From: Periplaneta americana
Taxonomy: Eukaryota > Arthropoda > Insecta > Blattodea > Blattidae
Reading direction: 5' to 3'
Length of the DNA: 64,000 bases
Assembly: GCF_040183065.1 (NCBI RefSeq)
Contig: NC_091119.1
Coordinates: forward strand, 105,328,263 to 105,392,262
The notes beneath the pieces were generated by a model. The model made no database searches. It was not told the origin of the DNA and worked only from the letters and a program-made list of their open reading frames with translations. The stretch's first letter is position 1. Each line of letters opens with the position of its first letter. A program made the translations under genes and the position numbers. Of the stretch, positions 54,268 to 64,000 are shown in pieces.

Positions 54268-54839
54268 CAGTAGTGGCAAAAAAACAGGACCGACGGAATA
54301 AACAAAGTCCCCGAAATGAGCCACTGCGCATGCCACGCCAGCATTCACAAGATAGCGAGTAATCTCTTGAAATTGTTGTAGTTTCGACTGCTGACGTAGC
54401 CCATTTCTAAAGCCATTAGAACATAAGCTGGTACAATTCATGTTCTGGGAATAATAAGTTAATTAAGTAGTAAAGTATCGCTGCAATCGAAAAGTATTGG
54501 GAATACATTTGATGAAGGACCAAAAAAAAAAGTTTCCTTCCCAGGCAGGATTCGAACCACGAAAGTCTTAGGGTGCTATTCATAGACATTTCGCAGCACG
54601 CGCTACGAGCGTACTAAGCTAGCCCCGGCTATCCACTGGTTACTACTACAGAATTCAAATCATATTCTATCGCTAACACTGGTTTATGAATACGAAAAAC
54701 GCTGATCATCCACCGGAAGCCCGCGCTAAAAATGTCTATGAATACGGCCCTTAGTTACCAGTCTATCGTGGCTCTGGAGTGAACAAGGCTCTGAAATCAG
54801 CTACAAGGGTCGGTCCGGTTTTTTTTTTTGCCACTGCTG
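54268..54839. mobile_element. Tc1/mariner-type MITE, host of a SINE fragment and a second MITE (572 bp)
   Basis: TIR CAGTAGTGGCAAAAAAAC and inverse CAGCAGTGGCAAAAAAAA, extended by ACCGGACCGAC. TA at both ends (54266-54267, 54840-54841). The interior carries a tRNA-like segment interrupted by the 180-bp MITE below. Confidence 0.8.
54571..54750. mobile_element. PIF/Harbinger MITE (180 bp)
   Basis: TIR GGGTGCTATTCATAGACATT and inverse GGGCCGTATTCATAGACATT, flanked by TTA on both sides (54568-54570, 54751-54753). TTA plus a GGG start is diagnostic of PIF/Harbinger. It is inserted in a tRNA-derived sequence. Confidence 0.9.
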
Positions 54840-54909
54840 TACAAATTTTAAGTACCCTATATAAGGTGAATGATGACCTCTGCACGAAAATGTAAGAGGA
54901 GATTCTACA

Positions 54910-55166
54910 TGAGGAGCATCGTTTCAAAACGTATTAAGTCCCCCAGTGGACGAAATTAAATTTCTTACTTTCTATTTATTTATCTTTCATGCTGTGAAAT
55001 GTGATGGTTCCAAGTCGTCATATTTGTAAACTGTGAAACCAGTACTTAAAAATAGTTTGGTGTAGTGTTTTGAAAACTTCTCCGGTTTACGAGTAATCCA
55101 GTTTTTCGTCGTTCGTGTAAAAAAATTGTAAGTTGCACATAATACGTTTTGAAACGATGCTCCTCA
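54910..55166. mobile_element. MITE with 26-bp TIRs (257 bp)
   Basis: TGAGGAGCATCGTTTCAAAA (left) and the exact inverse at the right, extended by CGTATTA. It ends 4 bp before fold-back element F2 copy 2. The target duplication is unclear. Confidence 0.75.
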
Positions 55167-55170
55167 CATA

Positions 55171-55830
55171 TTAAGGGATTAGGTACAGCTTACAGCAGTA
55201 AAATTTTGGAAATATTCAACACCTTTCCTCCGTTACTGTATCTTGTACAATAATGGAAATTAGTATGTGTAAAACACTGCCCTTCTGCTATATGAAAAAA
55301 TATTTTTACGATTTTAAAAAATTATTTACGTACATTTTTTTTTCAAAATTGAGTTCACTGTGCAGTGATAAAGCGTTTCCCACATAACTAAAAAACTATC
55401 CAACATTCTGTGATGAAATTTTTGTGTGTATTTATGGATGTCATAATGATGCAAGATCACTTCTCTACCTCTGATAGATTGTCTGATAAAAAATAAATTC
55501 ATTTAAAAACGGTCAAATATCAGTATTTTCTTCTAACAGAAAAAAATATTTCTTTAAGGAATGTAGTTGAAAGAACATGAAAAAGTTAACAAGTTTATGA
55601 GTTATGAGGGAAACGCTTGATCACTGCACAGTGAACTGCCAACATTTTGAATTTTGAAAAAAGAATATATAAATATTTTTTTAATCATAAATTTTTTTAG
55701 TTTTCATATAGCAGAAAGAAATTATTTTACACATACTAATTTTCATTATTATACAAGATACAGTAATGGAGGAAAAAATGTTGAATATTTCCAAAAATCT
55801 TACCGCTGTAAGCTGTACATAACCCTTAAA
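55171..55830. mobile_element. Fold-back element F2, copy 2 (660 bp)
   Basis: TIR TTAAGGGATTAGGTACAGC and inverse TTTAAGGGTTATGTACAGC, TA on both sides (55169-55170, 55831-55832). Arms contain CTTACAGCAGTAAAATTTTG, GTATGTGTAAAACACTG and CACTGTGCAGTG as in copy 1. It gives the TA duplication that copy 1 leaves ambiguous. Confidence 0.8.
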
Positions 55831-56155
55831 TATGTAACAAAACTTGTATTCCACTTTTCTTCGATGAAGCACTTTAAGCAGAAAAAAATATCTTTGTCCA
55901 ATGTTTGCAGCCGGGAGAAATGGCTGATTGCTGTACAAGAAGATAGGTAAATCTAATCTGAACAGTTAATCTCGTGAATGTTTGTTTGTAAATTAAACCG
56001 TTTAACCATTAATTTGAATTGAATAATTGCGAAAATCGTTCAAACAAATCTTGCAACGCAGTGCACTGTCGCGTCCCACCAACTAAGTATAGCAGAGGAG
56101 GAGGGGAAGGTAAGTAGTGCAGGCCGCGCTTGCTTGCATAGTCGTGATGTTGTCA

Positions 56156-57175
56156 AATGCTTTATGGAAACATAACGATTTCCTTTAAATCGGTGAATGT
56201 TACAGAAGAAAACTTATTTAGATTTTTCAAATCTCTCCTTATTATCTATTACCAGTTTCATTTTGGTGAAGAGGTTATCATCCACTTTGTATAAGGATGG
56301 CAAGCATACTGTAGGTACATTTAAAACAAAAGACTTCCGTATATTTGTTCAGAACGAGTTAGTGAGGATTATGGATTTCATACACAGCGCCACAGAATTT
56401 CAATATACAATCATCTATAAAGATGTTTCAGGATTCGTCTAATCTGGAAGTGCAAATCAATCGATTTTAAATAGAGCACACATAAGGAGATTTCAATTGT
56501 TCTCTTACGGTCGGGTGAATGTCGTACTTGTCACTGAAATCGTAGTTCCTAGGCTCAAACTCGTCGGAAAATGATGGATTAATAAGTTATAAATCTTTTA
56601 CAAGGGAAATTAAACCAGAAGTTTTTCTCGTACATTTATACCACGCGAAATCGAATCTAGATAGAATTTTATTATCAAAGCTATCATTAAGCTGTTATCC
56701 CACCAAGTTCCCTTCTGTGAACAGGTATAACTATAGGGTAACGTCTCCATTAAGAGTGCAGATATCTATGCAAGACAATGTCATATGAGACATGATAATT
56801 CTGGTGGATGAAACAGCAAATATAGAAAATAATAAATAGGCAACGGATTTTTAGGTACTAAACGCTAATATTCCAAGTAGTTACAGTATAAACAAGCAAG
56901 CAATGCCTTCAAATAATGCCGCTGGGTTTGCAAGCGTTAGCCAATTGCAGTGAAAGATAAAACTCTGTTTTCGCTGTTTTCATGCTATTAGCTACAGGTT
57001 CTAATGATTTAGCCTTGTGGGTAATTTCAGTAGGCGGTACTCGCGTTTCAAATGCAAATTCAAATGAACAGTCACAACCGTTATTTACAAATAGCAAGCA
57101 TACTTCGCTAGAATCATTACTCTCCAGCTTTTGTTCAGCTCTTCTCTGATTCTTGTGGAATAATTTTCACTCACA
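56156..57175. other. Unassigned DNA
   Basis: Open frames such as LFRFFKSLLIIYYQFHFGEE (near 56215-56275) are not recognisable. Confidence 0.35.
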
Positions 57176-57204
57176 GTATAAGTTAGTAATGAGTAATAAG
57201 TTAT

Positions 57205-57685
57205 AATTATGATATGATATGATATGATATATGATATGATATGATGAGGTAACTGATATGATATATGATGTGATGTGATAAATTTTATTTTATTTAAGTA
57301 GGTTATTTTACGATGCTGTATCAACATCTTAGGTTATTTAGCGTCTGAATGAGATGAAGGTGATAATTCCGATGAAATGAGTCCGGGGTGCAGTACCGAA
57401 AGTTACCCAGCATTTGCTCAAATTGGGTTGAGGGAAAACTTGCCCCGACGGGATTCGTACCCGGGGATGTGGTAAATGATATGATATGATATGATATGAT
57501 ATGATATGATATGATATGATATGGTATGATATGATATGATATGATATGATATGATATGATATGATATAATAGGCCTATATGTGATATATGATATGATATA
57601 GGATATGATATGATATATGATTTACGATACGATATGTGATATGTGATATGGTAAATGATATGATATATGATTTATGATATATATT
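57205..57685. repeat. (ATATG)n pentanucleotide satellite, split by a SINE
   Basis: ATATG units before 57260 and from 57472 to about 57570, with degenerate units to 57685 (ATATGATATATGAT variants). The intervening 57283-57470 is SINE S1. Confidence 0.9.
57283..57470 (-). mobile_element. SINE S1 copy inside the satellite
   Basis: Minus strand head CCACATCCCCGGGTACGAAT with B box GGGTACGAATCCCG, body CAACCCAATTTGAGCAAATG and GGACTCATTTCATCGGAATT, tail CAGCATCGTAAAATAACC. The A box side is missing, replaced directly by satellite sequence. Confidence 0.8.
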
Positions 57686-57699
57686 TTATCACAGCATTT

Positions 57700-58155
57700 C
57701 GTATATGTAATGGTGGACCTCACACTTTCCTGTATACAGAGCCACTATTAACAATCATTACAAATAACACTTCTTTTCAGAACACTATATTAGAACTATC
57801 TTATTCCCACTAGCTATCTCCCCTCTTACTGGTCAGTCTCTCATATATTTAATACTTATCCTACGGTACCTTTGTTTCGCTATTCATTAGTTCACGTATA
57901 CTTCGTACCTTACTGTGTATATCAGTTCACTTTTATAGTCGATTCGTTATATTCAGTTCGTTATTTGCTATAACAACTTATTCCACCATCAAATAATTCC
58001 TATTCACACCTTCGTTACTCTGATGCCACTAGACAGTTTCTACTACTCTTATCTTGATCTTTTACTAGTTAACTAATGCTAGTCACTCGTTACTCTAAAA
58101 ATACTATTCATTAGTCTTTTTTTTTTCCTAGCAAAACAAGTCCTTATCAGCATTG
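57700..58155. other. Unassigned DNA
   Basis: Pyrimidine-rich on the plus strand; may include untranslated LINE sequence linked to the ORF1 remnant. No domain seen. Confidence 0.35.
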
Positions 58156-58168
58156 ATCTCTTCCTCTT

Positions 58169-58945
58169 TCACTGACCACCCACCCCTCTTCGTAGCTTGC
58201 ACTTATCTTCCTTATCGCTATCAAATCTCGTCTCCTCCAACACATTTTTCTCGCTTTTCGTTATTTCCATCGTCTCATTTAACTTTTCAATTAATTTCTC
58301 GATTTTTTTTATTGCCAACATGCTTCTGAAATGTTCAATATCCCCAGTAGTCATTGGACTTAGTCTTTCAACCCCAACTTTTGAACCACTTCCAATAACT
58401 CTTTAATTTTGTCCTTAACTGTCTGATGGCAATAATCTACGTCGAATATTTTTTCATTCATCAATACCGCAAAATGTCCATTCGCTCTCGCTTCTTTTAG
58501 AAACAGCATTAACGTCTTCCTCTTGTTTCTCGTTTCCTTGCTGTAGCCCCAATCGATTCCTATCCTTTTCTGTTTGATATTTCTCAAATTATTCATGATG
58601 AATTCTATTGAGCTTTCGTATCTAAACTTGACTAGAATTGGTCGACAATTTGCTCCATTTCCTAATCTAACTGCTTCTTCAAACTGGTTCTCATTCAGGT
58701 TTAGCCTTAAGCTGTAGCACTGCATTATACGTTCCCCTCTCACCTACTCTCTCTATTCCTTCATTCCGAATATAATAAAACTATGTTTTTCCTTCTCTGA
58801 TAGTCTTCCAGATTTTTTTACCCTCTTCTGCTATCCAGTGTTGTCTTGTTGTAGTTTCCTAATTTTATCTTCTTTTCCTTCCATTTCTTGTGTTAGTCTT
58901 GCTATTACTCGCTTCATATCATTTAGATTTTACATCTTGATTACA
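58169..58945 (-). pseudogene. Non-LTR retrotransposon ORF1 (RNA-binding protein) remnant
   Basis: Minus strand reads VIARLTQEMEGKEDKIRKLQ (coiled-coil-like), FIIFGMKE (the IIIFGxxE start of the ORF1 RNA-binding fold), then YSLRLNLNENQFEEAVRLGN, CRPILVKFRYESSIEFIMNN, RIGIDWGYSKETRNKRKTLM and LFLKEARANGHFAVLMNEKI. The pattern (polar coiled coil, RPILVKF, SKETRxKR, KEARxxGxxA) is that of L1/RTE-type ORF1 proteins. Stops occur near 58740-58830, and a second open part at 58169-58354 is Lys/Glu-rich. It may belong to LINE-A, whose ORF2 lies elsewhere in the window; that link is a guess. Confidence 0.65.
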
Positions 58946-58965
58946 CAACTTTTAACATTGTATCA

Positions 58966-59394
58966 CTTCGGAATATGTATTATATGACTTTCTTGTGTTA
59001 AATTCTATCGTACCTGGTTTACATGTTTCGACTTATTATGGGTTATCCTCAGAACTGGTCGTTGTTGGTCTTCGCGCCTTTTGTTTTGTTTCCTGTGAGG
59101 GTGTGTTTGTGTGTGTAATGTGGAGTCAAAGAGTGTGTGTGTGTGTTCTGAAATTGAGTTGTGTCAATTTCAGAACACACACACTCTCTCAACACACAAC
59201 TCAATTTCAGAACACACACACTCTTTGACTCCACATTACACCACACAAACACACCCTCACAGGAAACAAAGCAAGAGGCGTCACGTCAAGACCAACAACG
59301 ACCAGCTCTAAGGATGACCCATAATAGGTCGAAATATGTAAACCAGGTACGATACAATTTAACACAAGAAAGTCATATAATACATATTCCGAAG
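58966..59394. mobile_element. Fold-back element F1, complete (429 bp)
   Basis: Two arms of about 190 bp run inward from CTTCGGAATATGTATTATAT and its inverse and pair almost throughout (TATGGGTTATCCTCAG, GTTGTTGGTCTTCGCGCC, GTGAGGGTGTGTTTGTGTG, TGGAGTCAAAGAGTGTGTG). The GT/CA-rich loop contains a further repeat TTCTGAAATTGAGTTGTG. No coding capacity. Confidence 0.85.
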
Positions 59395-59399
59395 ATTTA

Positions 59400-60490
59400 G
59401 ATTTTGTTTAAATTCTTATGGTCTTACTAATAAAAACTCTATATATAGACTTTTAACTGTCTTATACAGTGAGTAGCTCGTTTTAAAAAACCGTGTGTAA
59501 ATTCCTTACTAATGATCACTACATATGTCGTGTATAACAGTATAACTGTTACACAGCTACGTCATAGTTTCGTCATTACTTCATTACGAAAGGTAATAGA
59601 ATATCTGAGGTTCTCTATTGCATCCGGTAGAGCGCTCTAGTGTGGCGTGTTAAGTATCGATAGTACACCTGGCTCTGATCGATTACCACACTATATTTTG
59701 GTCAAAGAGTACAAGTTACAGCAATATTATTCTGATTATTCTGTGCTCTTTGGTTTGTTCTTCTGTGGTTACAAGGCAACCATCATCATAAAATGACAGT
59801 CGGTACGAACAGCTGTTAGAGGGGCGGCCATTTTTTCTCTATATACAACGCTTAAACAAGGGGTTAACTACTGCAAAGCAATTCCCATTGTATAGTTACA
59901 GACTGTTTATACTTCCTCGCTTATGCATGGATATTGATAATGTTATCTGCCTCAACTCTGCATAAGTCTCGTATAAAAACTGTACACGGTTTATTAGTAA
60001 GACCGTTATATTATTGATTTAAAACCCTTCTTCATTTCTTTTCGCAACATTTATAACATCACTGTCTCTGCTCTTTTTGTCGGCCTTGGGTTAAGTTCGA
60101 CGCCTCCAATTATTATCAATAGTATTGTCAGTATTGCTACTATCGGCCATGTTAGTATATCGTCGCCTACAGATCGCTATATCTTCGGCATTTCCGCATT
60201 TTTGCATTCAGTCTTTCCATTCTTGTTATAATTATGGACACATATATCCACACCCATCTTGTTAATTATCTACACTTTCACACTTTCAAAAATTACTTCC
60301 TCCTTAATAATATCCTCTCTTTAATAACACAAAATCTTCATAATATTATGCTCTACCTTACGTTGAATGAACCTCCATTGCAGCGTCAGCGTCTGATTCG
60401 TGAGAGCTCCGCTACATGTCTGTTACCTTCGATCGGTACTGGATGAATGGTGTAATAGATTATGCATTTCAGAATAAAATTTATAATTGA
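59400..60490. other. Unassigned DNA
   Basis: No recognisable gene or repeat. Confidence 0.4.
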
Positions 60491-60492
<2 letters not shown>

Positions 60493-60531
<39 letters not shown>

Positions 60532-60532
60532 T
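60493..60532. repeat. (AAT)n microsatellite
   Basis: Uninterrupted AAT units. Confidence 0.95.
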
Positions 60533-60677
60533 GCATTATTTTTGTTATTATTTTCATTCTATGTACTGAATAATTTGAATCAAATTCTGATTTAAACCGA
60601 AATTAATAATTTCTTTACATTCAATACTTTTCTATTCATTAAAAAACCGAAAGAATTAAAAATGGGTAATGAAATTA

Positions 60678-61400
60678 CTGTCTGATTCGTTTGGGTATGG
60701 ATAATAATTTATTATTATAAAGCTAGTATGATAATAGGAAATATTTCTTGCTGGTTATATCATGATTAAAAGATGGAAGTTTCCATATTTGACAATCAAC
60801 AATGCATAAACTGAAAGGACAAATGAAAATAGTAGTTGATTAAAATGGCTACTACAAATCAACGGCGGGTACAATGTGTTCTTTGGTATGCTAAATTTGA
60901 GAGTGTTAAAAGAGTTCAAAGGAAATTTCGACGTGAGTATGGTGTGCGTAATATACCTAAATATTATTCCATAATGTTGTGGTATCAATCATTTGTATAA
61001 ACAGGTTCTGTGTTTAAAAAAACAAGCTGGAGGTCGTAGGCGAAACCCAGTACGAGAAGCAGCCATCTCTTGGCTTGGCCCCCAAACTCACCAGATCTAA
61101 CCCCTCCTGACTTCTTCGTGTGGGGTTTGTTAAGGACATTGTCTATTCACAGAAACCCAGGAACACTGATGATTCTGAGAGTAAAAATTACTCAACAAAT
61201 CACCCCTCTTATGTTACAACGGACTTGGGCTGAATTGCATCACCGTTATGAGTTGTGCAGGATGCGCAATGGCGGTCATGTTGAGCTCTGAGGAATCTCC
61301 CATCTTTCAGTGTTGTATGCACAAAATTTCAACAAATAAAGTTCAGTAGTAAATGTTTTACGGTGTTTTTATTTTAGCCATACCCAAATGGATCTCCCTG
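60678..61400 (+). mobile_element. Tc1/mariner-like element with HTH and DDE remnants (723 bp)
   Basis: Left CTGTCTGATTCGTTTGGGTATGG-type end (written by its core TTTGGGTATGG) and inverted right CAGGGAGATCCATTTGGGTA form the TIR, with TA at 60676-60677 and 61401-61402. The transposase gene inside is internally deleted, joining the HTH region to the last catalytic segment. Confidence 0.8.
60845..61291 (+). pseudogene. HTH/DUF4817-type transposase, internally deleted
   Basis: From the ATG at 60845: MATTNQRRVQCVLWYAKFES then VKRVQRKFRREYGVRNIPKY, SIMLWYQSFV and a stop; then TGSVFKKTSW and, after a deletion, LAWPPNSPDLTPPDFFVWGL, LQRTWAELHHRYELCRMRNG and GHVEL with a stop. PPNSPDLTPPDFF carries the second DDE aspartate of IS630/Tc1-type enzymes and the first and third catalytic positions are in the deleted part or not visible. 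An intact enzyme would be several hundred residues, so this one is nonfunctional. Confidence 0.8.
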
Positions 61401-61401
61401 T

Positions 61402-62280
61402 ATATATTTTCTCCCTTAATAGTCAAAACGTTCTGACATGTATGTTCGGAAGTATTTCCCAGAATCAGAGCTACAGTTCTTTAATGCTCTAACATTAATG
61501 CTTATTAGCCCAGAGCGTTTGAAGTTGTATAAGACTGATATTGTTTCTCACTCAAAAGTTGTATGTCTTTTTACCCTTTTACACGTTTCTGAAATTTTGA
61601 ATGAGTCGACATATTATTATAATTTTTGAAGTTATATTATTTTTAATATTTCTTAAACCAAACATTTCAAAGAAATCCTGTTGTGACATTTAAAAGTTTG
61701 ACGATTGGCAACAGCAAACTGAATCACTGTAGTAGGGTCTTGTCTATTATATTCTGTATATTTGAACTTTCTCTACTAACTTCGCTGTTTGTAAAATCCT
61801 CTTTCCAGTTCCTTTCTGATATGCGCATGTTGACAAATGGCGAAGAGAGGTGTGTACACAGAGCCACCGCGTGTGACTTTACAGGGATTCCGCAGCTAGA
61901 GAGATTCCCTGCATTACGCATCATCTCTTCAACGAGGCGGGGAGTAGGAGGGACCTCCCGGAACTTTTGTTTCCACTCTCGCGGAGAAGATAAGTCAACT
62001 CGGCCGAGTCAGAAGATAATAACAGCATCTGCAAACTTTTATTGCATACGTCAAGAGCATAACTCAAGTTCTGCGTTCAACTTCCAAAATAAGTTCGGAT
62101 GCTCAAATTTCCTTTTGTCGAGTTTAAATTGCTTTCCTTGGTTCGTGGGCTCATATGATTCGATCATTTACATATCCATCTGGGCACACGGTGTAGTAAG
62201 TAAGCCAGGGGATGGGCTGACCAAAAAGTAGGATGTTAAATAAGATAAAAAGCAGATTTCAATGCACACAAATTATGAAA
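61402..62280. other. Unassigned DNA with a long but unrecognised open frame
   Basis: A 182-codon plus-strand frame (61683-62231) crosses a GC-richer patch at 61820-62010. The composition is Ser/Phe-rich and no domain is visible; a minus-strand frame overlaps it. I do not call a gene. Confidence 0.3.
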
Positions 62281-62284
62281 GAAA

Positions 62285-62490
62285 TTTAGTGGGTTACTGA
62301 ACGACACTGTATCAAATACTGGTTATTTAGTGGCGATGGTGATAGCAAGTTTGTATTTGACGAGATAAGGCCGAAGTTTACCATGAGATTATCTGGTATT
62401 TGCTTTAGAGTGAATTGAGGAGAACCTAGGAAAATAATCAACCTGATAATGAGTTCAAGTGGAATTATAACCCAACTCTGGACACAACGA
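62285..62490 (-). mobile_element. SINE S2, degenerate copy
   Basis: Body matches S2 (GGTTATTTAGTGGCGATG, GATGGTGATAGC, GACGAGATAAGGCCGAA on the plus strand) but the tRNA-like head is eroded. Confidence 0.6.
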
Positions 62491-62599
62491 AGCCTTGAAT
62501 ACACACAGTTTCTATCAAACGTTTAAGAACACTCCTTCAAAAGTGATGTTTCACTTCTGTCTTCATACTTATATGAAACCCCCTGATGTTCATAATGGG

Positions 62600-63411
62600 A
62601 CCTAATGCCTGTGAAAAAATTAATTTTGGGATACAGTTAGAAATATCTGAAAGGTTTCTTGTGAAAATATGGCTTTTCGTTTAAGCAAATTGTGATACGT
62701 TGTTTAAGAATTAAAATCCACATATTTCTATATTTTCTTTAGGAAAAAATGTAATTTTCTAAAATTCAAATTGACCCGGGACCGCTACCGCCTCTTACAT
62801 CATAACATTGGGAGTTGTTAATACTAGTCAATCAGCGTAGTCCCTCCAATTTAGTAAACAGTTGTGGAGTTTGCTACAAACGTGGAAAGGTTAGTTGATT
62901 TCTTGAAAAAAAAGTGACACTGGGTCGAAATTCAGGATATATTATTATTGGAATATGGAAGAATGACTACAGATCTGCAGTACTCGGGAAAAGTGACATA
63001 AGTCAGTTTCCACAAACCTTTTTTGAAAATTTATTGACAACTTACACTGGTTTAAGTCGATTTGATTTTTTTCTGTATGAATTATTGTAATGGGAGGAAT
63101 ACTTATGTCTCTTTTTTCAAGCGAGCAGATGTTCCGTAAGTTGTCAATAAATTATCAAAAAAGGTTTGTGGAAACTGACTTGTGTCACTTTTCCCAAGCA
63201 CTGCAGAGATAATATCTAACTCTATCCCAAAATTCATTCATCTAAATACATCCATTCTGGAATAATGATTTTTTTCCTAGAAAAATGTAATTTTTCAGTA
63301 ATTTTTCCATGACAGAAAAATTGTTATGTAATCCACAGTTTGAAAGAGAAAAATATTAGGTTTGCAGTAAAAAAAAAATAATTTTTTCACAGGCATTTGA
63401 TCCCTTTATGA
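62600..63411. mobile_element. TIR/fold-back element with a hairpin core (about 810 bp)
   Basis: Outer inverted repeats ATGCCTGTGAAAAAATTA (left) and the inverse at 63385-63402 (right) surround an inner hairpin. Its 75-bp arms at 62974-63045 and 63137-63207 include GACATAAGTCAGTTTCCACA and ACAAACCTTTTTTGA with their inverses. No coding capacity. Confidence 0.7.
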
Positions 63412-63439
63412 TCATTAAAGGATTCCACGTAAGTATAAA

Positions 63440-63540
63440 GCTACGATTTGTTTACGGCGATTATCACCGGACGCACATCGCCGGCGATTATAAACGCTGG
63501 CGATGATCGTCGGCGATGATCGCTATAAAGCAGCGTTGAC
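63440..63540. repeat. GGCGAT-rich subterminal-like repeat cluster
   Basis: GGCGAT/ATCGCC words recur at least seven times in 75 bp (ACGGCGATTATCACC, ATCGCCGGCGATTATAA, CTGGCGATGATCGTC, GGCGATGATCGCTATAA). It resembles the end of a DNA transposon whose body lies to the right. Confidence 0.45.
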
Positions 63541-63764
63541 AGACAGAGACTAAACGGAGTCGGGCACTCCACTATGACTCCTTGCGTGCTTCGGTGCTTC
63601 CACAGACATAAGTTCAAAGCATAGCTGCGTCCACAGCAGGAGCGCTGGAAGAATCGAGCTCAAGTTCTAGTTCCTTCTTTGACCCAATCTGGGAGAACGT
63701 GTTTTTGTGCACAAAAGTGAGGAATAATGTATAGTGCAGTGTCTAATTTTGTAAACAGTTTCTG

Positions 63765-63900
63765 TCAATGAAAATACTCAATGTGAAGCGTCATTACGAG
63801 AGAAAGCATCAAAATGATTACAAAATGTAGAAGATGAGGAACGTGCTGATCTGGTAAAGCGTATGAAATTGGAAAGTGACGAAGATGAATGCAATATATT
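63765..63900 (+). pseudogene. Possible hAT BED zinc-finger remnant
   Basis: The plus strand reads NVKRHYERKHQNDYKM then, in another frame, VEDEERADLVKRMKLESDED. NxKRHYExKH is the distal half of a BED/C2H2-type finger found at the N-terminus of GTF2IRD2-like hAT transposases. It is broken by a frame change and continues toward the window edge without recognisable catalytic sequence. Confidence 0.45.
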
Positions 63901-63977
63901 TAAACTCTTTTCACTGGAGAATACTATATTACAGTATTATCTGACCTTCGTCACGAACTTAGCAAACTTAGGCAGCC

Positions 63978-64000
63978 TTGACACTTACTTACTTACTGGC
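63978..64000 (-). mobile_element. Probable LINE-B 3' end, cut by the window edge
   Basis: The window ends ACTTACTTACTTACTGGC, which resembles the inverse of the LINE-B 3' flank (GCCATTTGTAT after the stop at 33118) with a short tail. Too little is present to be sure. Confidence 0.3.

Larger units (their letters stand above)
53068..56155. mobile_element. Possible old hAT element with several nested insertions
   Basis: Left CAGTGATGTCAAAGCAAGCG and, inverted from the right, GCAAGCAAGCGCGGCCTGCA share the GCAAGCGC core. The left flank of coding-like text (TGACCTTGAAGTCGTGCGCG) and the right GGGACGCGACAGTGCACTGC fit what I recall of one cockroach hAT family. The target duplication is not clear and the right terminus is rearranged. 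Treat as a weak hypothesis. Confidence 0.3.

Noticed and set aside
61683-62231. 182-codon open frame
   Set aside because: No recognisable domain and an overlapping antisense frame. The length alone is not enough evidence in this sequence.

Overview
This window is repeat-dense, AT-rich eukaryotic nuclear DNA, almost certainly from an insect. tRNA-derived SINEs, 3' ends of non-LTR retrotransposons, hAT, Tc1/mariner/pogo and PIF/Harbinger elements, palindromic MITEs and many microsatellites are packed together and nested in one another. The SINE families, the recurring aggcctac motif and the HTH/DUF4817-type transposons resemble what I remember of cockroach genomes (Periplaneta in particular). 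That species guess is from memory, not from a search. There is no bacterial gene organisation, no CRISPR array and no complete, clearly functional host protein gene.

The most striking locus is at 18.2-19.4 kb on the minus strand: an intronless copy of TMEM19 (a DUF92-family multi-pass membrane protein) whose parts are in the wrong order. Read 5' to 3' it runs middle -> near C-terminus, then about 100 nt resembling 5' UTR, then the start codon and N-terminus, ending almost exactly where the copy began. The extreme C-terminus is absent. This is what one full lap of reverse transcription around a circular RNA would give, with penultimate exon back-spliced to the start-codon exon. The copy is joined to a short retrotransposon 3' tail that also occurs at 46.2 kb, and the whole insert is flanked by a candidate 9-bp target duplication. 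A frameshifting deletion removes a conserved motif, so it is a pseudogene.

Layout. 0-7 kb: pogo-type element, LINE tails, an ATATCG-rich hAT-like element and a TIR element carrying nested hAT and MITE copies. 7-16 kb: SINE, MITEs, a GTCC-repeat element, an internally deleted hAT (9.5-10.5 kb), a decayed Tc1 (11.5-13.3 kb) and another hAT (14.7-15.8 kb). 16-25 kb: the TMEM19 copy, LINE-A 3' ends, hAT remnants and SINEs. 28-31.2 kb: a four-level nest, LINE-A containing a MITE containing a hAT containing a Tc1/mariner-like element, each boundary supported by target duplications. 31-36 kb: SINEs, a GGCCG-rich Harbinger-like element, and a second copy of the 4.6-kb TIR element. 36-44 kb: long-TIR and fold-back elements. 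44.6-46.9 kb: a decayed PIF/Harbinger with remnants of both its MADF and nuclease genes. 48-49 kb: two SINEs head to head as a large inverted repeat. 49-52.5 kb: repeat-poor AT-rich DNA beside a GC-rich patch (52.5-52.9 kb) that may be the last exons of a host gene on the minus strand. 53-64 kb: nested MITEs, a pentanucleotide satellite, a LINE ORF1 remnant, a mariner-like pseudogene and further fold-back elements.

The genes here do not form a pathway. The story is successive insertion and retrotransposition, whose relative order can be read from the nesting.
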